This document shows, in pieces, positions 8,353 to 15,410 of a DNA stretch of 36,429 nucleotides. The position numbers and the translations under genes were made by a program. The notes under the pieces were generated by a model. That model made no database searches. It was not told where the DNA came from and saw only the letters and a list, made by a program, of their open reading frames with translations. Source of the DNA: Planctomycetota bacterium (lineage in GTDB: Bacteria; Planctomycetota; UBA1135; GCA-002748355); NCBI GenBank assembly GCA_011321845.1, contig DROQ01000084.1, positions 1 through 36,429 on the forward strand, written 5' to 3'. The first letter of the stretch is position 1. Every line of letters begins with the position of its first letter.

Positions 8353-11300
8353 AAGGGCATCAATGCGTCCAGGCCGAAGCTCGCGTTGAAAAGCAGACCG
8401 GAGACGAAGAAGGACTGGCCCCGCAGGGAGGCGAGGTTGGGGATGGAGATACTCGGCGTGGCTTTGCCGGAGCTGTTCAGAAAGCCGGCGAAGTTGTTGA
8501 AGAGGCCGTTGCTCTGCCCCAGGCTCATCGAGAAGAGCTGATCGGCTCGGAGGGGGAGGATCCCGAGGCTCCCCAGGGGGATCCCCGGTTGGGTCGAGAG
8601 GGAGGCGGCGAGGAGGTAGAGCCGGCCCTTCTTGCCGGGGAAGGAGACTTGGAGGCTGCCCGTCCTCCCCAGGGCGATGCGCTCGGGGGCTTCGAGGGGG
8701 CGCTCCTGCAGCAAGAAGCGCAGGGAGCGCTGCATCAGGGAGGCGCGCAGGTCCTGGCTCCGCACGGTCTCCAGCGGGAAGCCGAGGTAGACGATGCGCG
8801 CATTGCCCTGGACGCGGGTCAGAGCCGCGATGTCGAAGGCGAGGCCGTAGTAGAGGGCGGCCTTGGACTTGCTGTCATTGGGGAGCAGGACGTCGGGGTA
8901 ATCCACGTCGTAGGTGCCCCCCGTCCCGTTGTCGAAGCTCCCCGAGGGGAGGCCGCCGAAGATCGAGCCCCCCACTGCCCGGATGTTGTAGGACCCTGCG
9001 TCGTCGCGCCCATAGCGCACGCCGAGGACATTGTGGAGGAAGGCCTTGTCCGCCGCCGAGCCCTTGCGGTCCAGGTCCCAGGCGATCTCCGAGCCGGAGA
9101 CCAGGAGGCGTCCCCCTCCCGCGAGATAGGTCTGCACCAGGCCCTGCTCCTTGGAGCTGAAGCTCTCGTCCCGCGTGCTCTCCTCGCCCAGGGCCCAGTC
9201 CACGGCACGGTAACGGGAGAGAAGGACCCGCCCCAGGCTCACCGCCTCGTTGCTGGCAGCGTCGAAGCCGAGGGAGAAGTTGTTCCCCCGCCGGATCGCG
9301 TCGCCATGGAGGCGCAGATAGTCCATCGTGTTCTCGGGGCCTTTCACATACTTTCCCAGCCGGTCGAAGCCCTGGACGAGCAGGAGCTGGGCCTTGCCCT
9401 CGTGGCTGGTCCCCGCGCAGAGCACCTCGGTCGGGAAGGACTGGCCCGAGGCATTCCTCGCCCGGACCCGGAAGGAGAGCATGCTCCCGTGAGGGAGCGG
9501 ACCCGTCGACCAGGAGGTAGCGCTGGTCTGAGCCGCCTCGACGAAGCCCTTGCCGTTCGGCGAAGTCTCAATGGAATAGAGGCTCGCCCCGCTGACAGGT
9601 TCCCAGGCGACCCGCAGCCCCCCCTTGCCGTCCTGGGTCACTCGCAGCGCCTTGGGGGTCTCGGGTGGCAAGGGCGCAAAGGGTTTGAAGTACCGCAGGA
9701 CCCCACGGGCGTAGGCCCGCCCCGCGATTTTGCGAAACTTGGGATCGTGCAGGGCGTTGTGGTCCCGGCTCTTGTCCCGGTCGTGGAAGGCCAGCTCCAG
9801 GAGCACCCCGGGCATGGTCTTGAGGATGCGCAGCTCCCCGAAGTTCGCCGAGAACTTGCCCCGGTTGATCCAGGTGGAATCGTAGTAGCGGCGGATGTCC
9901 CCCACGATCTGCGACTGCACGGCAGCCTGGAGGCTCTTGGAGCCGGTCGTGGGGTGTGTGCTGTGGATGTAGGAGGAGGTCCCGCTCCCACCCCCCGCGT
10001 TGGTGTGCAAAGAGATGTAGGCGTCGGCTCCTTCCCACTCCGCGTAGGTCGGGCGCGCCGTCACATCGTCCGTGCGGTCGCTGCTCGAGGTCGTGTCGTA
10101 GACATAGGAGGGCGCGCCCACGTATTGGATCCAATAACGTGAGCACTCCTTCCATCGGGCCTTCCCGCTCTTGGTCCCCAGGCGCACGATGGAACCCATG
10201 CCCGCCCCCACCCGGATGGCGTCGGCGATCACGACCTTGCCGATGGGAGCCTGGTTGCTGAGACTCACCCTGTAGGTCGTTCCCGCTTCGAACCAGAACT
10301 GGCCCAGGTGCACCCAGCGCCGGTCGTCCCGCGACTGGTCCACAAAGATCTCGCTCTCGCCCCCGGAATGCCGGATCAGGTAGCGGGCCCTGGTGCTTCG
10401 GTTGCTCCCCGCGCGGTAAAAGACCTGCACCGGGTATCGGCCCGAGACGGGCACCTTGAAACTCCAGGTCGCCCGGGCGCTCTCCTTTGCGCTCGTGCCG
10501 GAGTAGCGATAACTCCCCCCGTTGTAGCCGCTGGACGAAGAGGTGAACCAGAGGCCGCTCTCCTTGTAGACCGAAGCGCCCTGGTCATTGTCGAGGATCA
10601 GCTCCTTGGTGATCTCCCCCCGCTCCCTGGCGGAGATCACCCGGGCGCCCATGTTCTTGAGGGCGGGAATGAGGTAGCGCATGGTGATCTCGTTGGTGTG
10701 GATGTCCTCGGTCAACCCACCGATCGTGGGACGCTGGGTGGTCCAGCCCAGGGTCGAGTGCCGGTAGTAGCCGTGCCCCGGGGAGACGAAGATCGTCTTT
10801 CCGGAGAGGGCGCCCCCCGCCCCGCTGGGAGAAGGGGATCCACCGCTGCGTTTCCGCTTGGGGAGGCCTTGGAGAGGAAGGCCCCAGGGCCTGCGGCGGT
10901 ATTGCTCCCAGAGACTGTCCAGGCTGCGCCGCTTTCCGCCGGGCTCCTGGACCAGCAATTCCACCGCGGTGGCGTGGGAGGAGCGGAGGGTGGTCTTGAT
11001 GATCTGCTCCAGGCCCTGCTCCAGTTGGGGTCCTTTGTCTCCCTTGGCCTTGAAGAATTCCAGGAAGCGGGGGCCAAAGACCAGCCGCGCCCGCTCCCCT
11101 TCCATCCGCAGTTCCAGGAGCTGGAGTCCCACCGGGAGCGCAGTCCGGATCCCCCTCGCCTTCTCCTCGGCGCTCGGCCCCGCGAGAAGAGCGTCCAAGG
11201 CACCCCGGAGCCCATTGCCATGGGCCTTGCCGCGCACGAGATCGCCCCCCTTCAAAAAGAGGGGCCCGCGTTGGGAAGGAAGCTGGGAAGGCAACCGAAG

Positions 11301-11354
11301 AGAGAATCCGAAAAGCAGAGGGAGTGAGAGGAGGGAGGAAAAGGTCTTCATCAT
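8334..11354 (-). CDS. Multidomain N-acetylmuramoyl-L-alanine amidase with golvesin insert, fibronectin III and C-terminal amidotransferase-like domain
   Basis: This 1006-residue secreted protein has a signal peptide at about 1-22. Residues about 65-140 resemble a GerMN/sporulation-type module (LPVGLQLLELRMEGERARL). The Amidase_3 zinc hydrolase starts at 185 with SPGHG (H194), continues with TEDIHTNEI (E216 or E222), resumes at SLHTNAG (H450) and ends with the catalytic-type Glu E520 in LLELAFHD. Between its halves, residues about 255-385 form a golvesin-type beta domain (YSGTSAKESARATWSFKVP and VVIADAIRVG). A fibronectin III-like domain follows at about 565-650. About 655-875 resembles a ThuA/class I amidotransferase-like fold (AGGGRLLVSGSEIAWDL). 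The tail is unassigned. Expected activity is cleavage of the amide between MurNAc and the stem peptide. The first two codons are both ATG (11354 or 11351), without a clear Shine-Dalgarno. Confidence 0.88.
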   Translation of the reverse strand: MMKTFSSLLSLPLLFGFSLRLPSQLPSQRGPLFLKGGDLVRGKAHGNGLRGALDALLAGPSAEEKARGIRTALPVGLQLLELRMEGERARLVFGPRFLEFFKAKGDKGPQLEQGLEQIIKTTLRSSHATAVELLVQEPGGKRRSLDSLWEQYRRRPWGLPLQGLPKRKRSGGSPSPSGAGGALSGKTIFVSPGHGYYRHSTLGWTTQRPTIGGLTEDIHTNEITMRYLIPALKNMGARVISARERGEITKELILDNDQGASVYKESGLWFTSSSSGYNGGSYRYSGTSAKESARATWSFKVPVSGRYPVQVFYRAGSNRSTRARYLIRHSGGESEIFVDQSRDDRRWVHLGQFWFEAGTTYRVSLSNQAPIGKVVIADAIRVGAGMGSIVRLGTKSGKARWKECSRYWIQYVGAPSYVYDTTSSSDRTDDVTARPTYAEWEGADAYISLHTNAGGGSGTSSYIHSTHPTTGSKSLQAAVQSQIVGDIRRYYDSTWINRGKFSANFGELRILKTMPGVLLELAFHDRDKSRDHNALHDPKFRKIAGRAYARGVLRYFKPFAPLPPETPKALRVTQDGKGGLRVAWEPVSGASLYSIETSPNGKGFVEAAQTSATSWSTGPLPHGSMLSFRVRARNASGQSFPTEVLCAGTSHEGKAQLLLVQGFDRLGKYVKGPENTMDYLRLHGDAIRRGNNFSLGFDAASNEAVSLGRVLLSRYRAVDWALGEESTRDESFSSKEQGLVQTYLAGGGRLLVSGSEIAWDLDRKGSAADKAFLHNVLGVRYGRDDAGSYNIRAVGGSIFGGLPSGSFDNGTGGTYDVDYPDVLLPNDSKSKAALYYGLAFDIAALTRVQGNARIVYLGFPLETVRSQDLRASLMQRSLRFLLQERPLEAPERIALGRTGSLQVSFPGKKGRLYLLAASLSTQPGIPLGSLGILPLRADQLFSMSLGQSNGLFNNFAGFLNSSGKATPSISIPNLASLRGQSFFVSGLLFNASFGLDALMPFYRIRL

Positions 11355-11461
11355 CGGGAGGACACCCAGGAGGGAAAAAAAGGAAAATCCAACCCGGATA
11401 GTCTAACCTAAAGCTTCTCCTTTGCCCCCCTACTCTGGAGCCGAATCGAAGTGGGATCAGC
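11355..11461. promoter_or_regulatory. Divergent intergenic region between amidase and toroid-protein operon
   Basis: This 107-base gap lies between two divergently transcribed genes and so must hold both promoters unless they are read from elsewhere. It contains a purine-rich stretch (AGGGAAAAAAAGG) near the amidase end. I found no convincing -35/-10 pair on either strand, so this is a positional call only. Confidence 0.35.
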
Positions 11462-13261
11462 TTGAAGTCCGTCCTCAGTATCGCCGCCCTGTCCCTGCTC
11501 GGGATTCCCCAGGGCAAGCCCAAGGACCTGAAGCCCCAATGGCGCGTTCCCAGGGAGGCTTTCGTCGAATACCGGCGAGATCGGAACCTGTTTCAGTTCA
11601 AGGGGGATCACCGCATCCTCCGGGGCCAGGATGCGGCTCCCGGTTTCATGGGAAGGGAACTCAACAAAAAGGGGCAGCTCATCTACAACGACGGGAACAT
11701 TCTGGATCTGATCCCCATGTGCGGCCTGAGCCTCTCGGAAAACAAATCCAAACTGGAGTTGGGGAAAAAGCGCAAACTCCGCCTTCTCGTCTCCCATTCC
11801 CAGAAAATCGGGGCCGCCGAGGCCCGGGGGTTCTATCGAACCCTCGACCTCCAAGATCCGGGCGCAGTCAAGCAGGAGGGAAGGTTCAAGATCCAAGTCA
11901 AGCTCGATGCGCTCCCCGATCTGGCTTCCCGCTTCCGTTCGGCCCCCTATTATTCCGGAAGCTTCGATCTCGCCGACACCACCTTGGTCGTCCAGAGGTG
12001 GCTCGATCTCCCCAAGGGGCGCGTCACCCGTTTTCACGCCAACCTCAAGGGGACCCTCGTCCCCAGGAACGGCGGCCGAAAGAGGAAATTCGAAATCGAA
12101 GAGAGTTGGCACTTCGTCGCCATTCGAATGCGGAGGACCGCCTGGTTTCGCAAAGCCGTTCGAAAGGGGATCGAGCGGGGAACGCGCCACCTTCGGAAGA
12201 AAGTCGCAACCTGGCTCAAGGACGGCAGCTTCAAGGACAGCCCCAAGAACCGTCTGCAAAACACCTATGGGACGGGTCGCCTGGCCCTGGTCCTGCTCAC
12301 TCTCCTCAAACAGAACCCAGACCGCAAGGACTCCCTCATCCAGAAGCTGTTGGATCTCCTCCGGAAACGGACCCCCAACGACACCTACTCCCTCGGCCTC
12401 TCCCTGATGGCCCTGGAAGCCCTCTACGAGCCTCCCGCCGAGGCTCAGCAGATCCGCGAGGGCCTGATCTCCGCTCCCTCCATGCGCAAACCCCTCTCCG
12501 GGGACCGCAAGCTGATGGAAACCTGGGTGGAGCGCCTGCTCGAAAACATCGACACCCGGAGCGATCCCTCCTATCGCCTGCGGTTCAACTACACCCGGGG
12601 AGGTCGCTACGACAATTCGGTCACCCAGTACGCAGCTCTCGGGCTGCGCTCCGCCGCCCTCTGCGGCATCCCTCTTCCGGCCTATGTTTGGCCCGGCCTC
12701 CTCAACCACTTTCTCTCGGATCAGAAAAAGAAGGAGAAGGACAACCCGCTCCGCTTCCGCCTCGTGAGCTTTTCGGAATACGCGCGGATGGAGAGCGGCG
12801 ACAAAGGAGCCCGGAAGACCTCCGCCTTCTTGCGAGCCAAGGCCCGGGGCTTCGGTTATTCCTCGGGGAGCTTCCCCTATGGGAGCATGACCTGCGCGGG
12901 GATCACGGGGCTGGCCTTGGCCGAATCCATGCTCCGGCGGAACAAAAGGATTCAAATGCGCCAACGGCGGAACACCGACAAGGCCCTCCTCTCGGCTTTC
13001 GCCTGGCTGGGGGAAAATTTCTCCGTGCGCCAGAACCCGCGACGGGATTATGACCACTACTACTACTATCTTTACAGCCTGGAGCGCGCCTGCCAGTTAT
13101 CGGGAATCGCACGGATTGGAGAACGGGATTGGTACTTCGAGGGGGCCATGCAATTGCTGATCAACCAACAAGCGAACGGAAGCTGGGGTGGACTTTCCAA
13201 CACCTGCTTCGCCATCCTCTTTTTGAAACGGGCTGTAGCTCCCGCGAGGACGGGACGATGA
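11462..13261 (+). CDS. Secreted alpha/alpha-toroid protein (prenyltransferase/squalene-oxidase-repeat-like)
   Basis: The 599-residue product starts at a TTG codon, chosen because it opens a plausible signal peptide (MKSVLSIAALSLLGIPQG) and no in-frame ATG or GTG precedes it. The N-terminal half (about 20-260) is a charged domain I do not recognise. The C-terminal half has repeated helical hairpins of the terpenoid-cyclase toroid: GTGRLALVLLTLLKQ, YDNSVTQYAALGLRSA, CAGITGLALAES, and a terminal YYYYLYSLERACQ to GSWG to CFAILFLKRA block. Proteins with this ending are frequent in Planctomycetes and, as far as I know, uncharacterised. The DxDD motif of true cyclases was not seen, so cyclase activity is unlikely; peptide or glycan binding is a guess. 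It overlaps the next gene by ATGA. Confidence 0.75.
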   Translation: MKSVLSIAALSLLGIPQGKPKDLKPQWRVPREAFVEYRRDRNLFQFKGDHRILRGQDAAPGFMGRELNKKGQLIYNDGNILDLIPMCGLSLSENKSKLELGKKRKLRLLVSHSQKIGAAEARGFYRTLDLQDPGAVKQEGRFKIQVKLDALPDLASRFRSAPYYSGSFDLADTTLVVQRWLDLPKGRVTRFHANLKGTLVPRNGGRKRKFEIEESWHFVAIRMRRTAWFRKAVRKGIERGTRHLRKKVATWLKDGSFKDSPKNRLQNTYGTGRLALVLLTLLKQNPDRKDSLIQKLLDLLRKRTPNDTYSLGLSLMALEALYEPPAEAQQIREGLISAPSMRKPLSGDRKLMETWVERLLENIDTRSDPSYRLRFNYTRGGRYDNSVTQYAALGLRSAALCGIPLPAYVWPGLLNHFLSDQKKKEKDNPLRFRLVSFSEYARMESGDKGARKTSAFLRAKARGFGYSSGSFPYGSMTCAGITGLALAESMLRRNKRIQMRQRRNTDKALLSAFAWLGENFSVRQNPRRDYDHYYYYLYSLERACQLSGIARIGERDWYFEGAMQLLINQQANGSWGGLSNTCFAILFLKRAVAPARTGR

Positions 13262-14211
13262 AGAGTTCCTCCTCTTCCGAGCGGAAGCTGGCCGTCCTGC
13301 TCCTCTTGCTCTTACAGAGTTGCCCGGCCACCAGGGTCCCTCCCAGGCCCAAAATGGCGGTGCTCAAGAAGGAGATGCCCTCCCTCCCGATTCCCAGGCT
13401 TTGTCGGAGCCTGGACCTGTTCACCGAAGAAGGCTTTATCCGGGTCCAGGACAAAGGAAACCTGGAATCTTTCTTCCAGGCATGGGCTTGGATCTCGGCC
13501 CTGGACGCCGAACAGGCAAAATCCTTTGTCGGGGAACTACGGATCCAAAATGCGGCGAAGGAACCGGGCCTTTTCCGTCCCCGCCTTCTCCCCAAGCCAA
13601 AGAAAGAAGGGGCAAAACCATTCTTCCCCGCCTTTTTGGGGTACGACGGAATCGCCCACTGTCCTCCCTGGCAAAAGTTACGCTTAGGGACCATCGGAGG
13701 AATCTGCTCGACCGAAGGTTATCAGGCCGAGTCCATCCAGGCCTATGCCGCCCATGGGACGCTCCGTCTGGGGGCCGCCAAGGACCGGATCCTCTTCAAA
13801 AGCGCTTCCGGGGCCGTGACGATTACCGGCCCCTTTCGAAGCGCCCAGGGGGAGACAGACTCCGGCCCTGTGCGGATCCAGGTCTCTCCCCTGGCCGAGT
13901 CCCTGGACATCCAGACCCAGTCGGGCAACCTCGCCCTCGTCATCCAACCTGGGGTTCGGGCACGAATCGATTTCGTCTCCGACCAGGGCAATGTCATCGG
14001 AAAGATCCCCTATGGAGACCGGCGCGTGGAACCATCCGTCTCTTCCCGTCGGCCCTCGGGCCTCAGACACATCCTGCTGACCATTCCTCCCGATTTTCGG
14101 CCGGGCACAGGCGCCAATGACAACCCGGGTGTCCGGATCCGTTTCCATACTCGAGAGGGCGCCCTCATTCTCATGGCCCCCCAGGCGGAAAGGAGCCAAG
14201 GCGGGGGATGA
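13258..14211 (+). CDS. Lipoprotein with adhesin-like (DUF4097-type) beta repeat region
   Basis: The 317-residue protein starts at the ATG of an ATGA overlap with the toroid gene, with GAGGA nine bases upstream. The signal MKSSSSSERKLAVLLLLLLQSC ends in a possible lipobox (LQSC, Cys22). A region of about residues 160-300 has short strand-turn units such as GTLRLGAAKDRILFKSASGAVTITG-type repeats and SGNLALVIQPGVRARIDF, which resemble the DUF4097 putative-adhesin beta-helix; the assignment is by pattern only. The N-terminal 150 residues are unassigned. Its stop overlaps the nagA start by ATGA, so toroid protein, lipoprotein and deacetylase are translationally coupled, an unusual combination for nagA. 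Function unknown. Confidence 0.75.
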   Translation: MKSSSSSERKLAVLLLLLLQSCPATRVPPRPKMAVLKKEMPSLPIPRLCRSLDLFTEEGFIRVQDKGNLESFFQAWAWISALDAEQAKSFVGELRIQNAAKEPGLFRPRLLPKPKKEGAKPFFPAFLGYDGIAHCPPWQKLRLGTIGGICSTEGYQAESIQAYAAHGTLRLGAAKDRILFKSASGAVTITGPFRSAQGETDSGPVRIQVSPLAESLDIQTQSGNLALVIQPGVRARIDFVSDQGNVIGKIPYGDRRVEPSVSSRRPSGLRHILLTIPPDFRPGTGANDNPGVRIRFHTREGALILMAPQAERSQGGG

Positions 14212-15338
14212 AAGAGCTGCGCGCCAGAACCCTTGCCACTCCCGAACGGATCCTCTGCGGAGCGAGGATTCAGTGGGAGGAGGACCGCATCCAGACCCTG
14301 GAGCCGGTGGAACCCGAAGAAGGCCAGGAAGAGCTCGTCCTCCCGGGGATGATCGACCTCCAGGTCAACGGGTTCGCGGGCATCGACCTCATGGGAGCGA
14401 ATGAAGAGGAGTTTCGGGAGATGGCCAGGGCCCTGCTACGGCGGGGGGTGGTGGGTTTTCTCCCCACATTCATCTCAGCCCCCATTCCCAAGCTCTGCGA
14501 GCGGCTAGAGACCTTGGGGAGTGCCCTCTCGCACTGGCCCCGGGAGGCCGCCAGGGTCCTGGGCTTTCACGTCGAAGGCCCCTTCCTCAACCCCCTCAGG
14601 AGGGGGACCCATCCCAGGGAGCACCTGGCTCGACCCGACCGGGGGGCGCTCAGGGAGATTCTGGCCGCGGGAAAGGGCAGAGTTCGCCTCCTGACCCTGG
14701 CCCCCGAGCTTCCGGGGGCTCTGGACCTCGTAACCCTCGCCCGCGAACAGGGAGTCCTGGTGTCCATGGGGCACAGCGCGGCCAGCTTCGACGAGGCCAG
14801 GCGTGGAGCCGATGCCGGAATCCAACTCGCGACCCACCTAGGTAACGCCATGCCTGAGCTGCGACAACGCTCCCCTGGCATTGTCGGGTTTTGCCTCAGT
14901 GACCCTCGGATCACCGCCACCCTGATCCCCGACGGAATCCACCTTGCCCCAGGCTTCCTGCGCCTCGTGCTCGCCGCGAAGGGCAGCGGTGGAATCATCC
15001 TGGTCACGGACGCGATGGCCGGCGCCGGAATGGGCGATGGAACCTTCAAACTTGGTTCCATCAAAGTCTCCGTGAGCCGGGGTGCCTGCCGCAATGAAGA
15101 AGGCGCTCTCGCCGGTTCGGCCCTCGAAATGGATCGTGGACTCGACCTCTTCGCCCGTGAAACGGGGGCGGGACCCAGCGCCCTGGCCCAGGTCTCAGCG
15201 GGAAACGCCATGCGCCTCCTCGGCATGGAGAAAAAAGCCCTGGAACCCGGAAGCCTGGCCGATCTCTGCCTCTGGAAGAACCAAGGCGAGAAGCTCCGTT
15301 TGGGGGGTCTGGTCAAGGAAGGATGCAGGGTTTTGTAG
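14208..15338 (+). CDS. nagA: N-acetylglucosamine-6-phosphate deacetylase
   Basis: This 376-residue cytosolic amidohydrolase converts GlcNAc-6-phosphate to glucosamine-6-phosphate and acetate in amino-sugar catabolism and peptidoglycan recycling. Visible family motifs are the N-terminal DLQVNGFAGID (50-60), metal-ligand Glu123 in HVEGPF, His189 in MGHS, His210 in ATHLGNAM, the PDGIHL substrate loop (241-246) and catalytic Asp268 in VTDAMAG. THLGNAM has Gly where THLFNAM is usual. Length is normal for the family. The ATG overlaps the upstream lipoprotein stop. A sugar kinase at 6111-7118 could supply its substrate if that kinase uses GlcNAc. No nagB is present in the window. Confidence 0.95.
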   Translation: MKELRARTLATPERILCGARIQWEEDRIQTLEPVEPEEGQEELVLPGMIDLQVNGFAGIDLMGANEEEFREMARALLRRGVVGFLPTFISAPIPKLCERLETLGSALSHWPREAARVLGFHVEGPFLNPLRRGTHPREHLARPDRGALREILAAGKGRVRLLTLAPELPGALDLVTLAREQGVLVSMGHSAASFDEARRGADAGIQLATHLGNAMPELRQRSPGIVGFCLSDPRITATLIPDGIHLAPGFLRLVLAAKGSGGIILVTDAMAGAGMGDGTFKLGSIKVSVSRGACRNEEGALAGSALEMDRGLDLFARETGAGPSALAQVSAGNAMRLLGMEKKALEPGSLADLCLWKNQGEKLRLGGLVKEGCRVL

Positions 15339-15354
15339 GTAAAGTCTTCCTCCT

Positions 15355-15397
15355 CGGTTGGCCGATGGTGAGAAAGGGGTGTCCCATTCTCCAACCG
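15355..15397 (+). promoter_or_regulatory. Long inverted repeat in the cheA leader
   Basis: Outer arms CGGTTG (15355-15360) and CAACCG (15392-15397) enclose GAGAA (15370-15374) and TTCTC (15387-15391), with an inner GGG-TGT-CCC. The predicted hairpin has about 14 pairs and one 9-base bulge. It ends five bases before the cheA Shine-Dalgarno GAGGA (15402-15406). No T-run follows, so it is not a standard terminator for nagA. It could be an mRNA leader structure or an operator; function is inferred only. Confidence 0.4.
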
Positions 15398-15410
15398 GTC
15401 CGAGGAATCC

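Noticed and set aside
7206-10142. Very long open frame on the plus strand across the serine hydrolase and amidase genes
   Set aside because: It is out of frame with the serine hydrolase and antisense to the amidase, has low-complexity Pro/Arg/Gly content and no family motif. Long chance frames are common in GC-rich DNA.
11462-13261. Squalene-hopene or other terpene cyclase
   Set aside because: It shares the helical toroid pattern but no DxDD motif was seen, it has an export signal, and the N-terminal half does not match cyclases.
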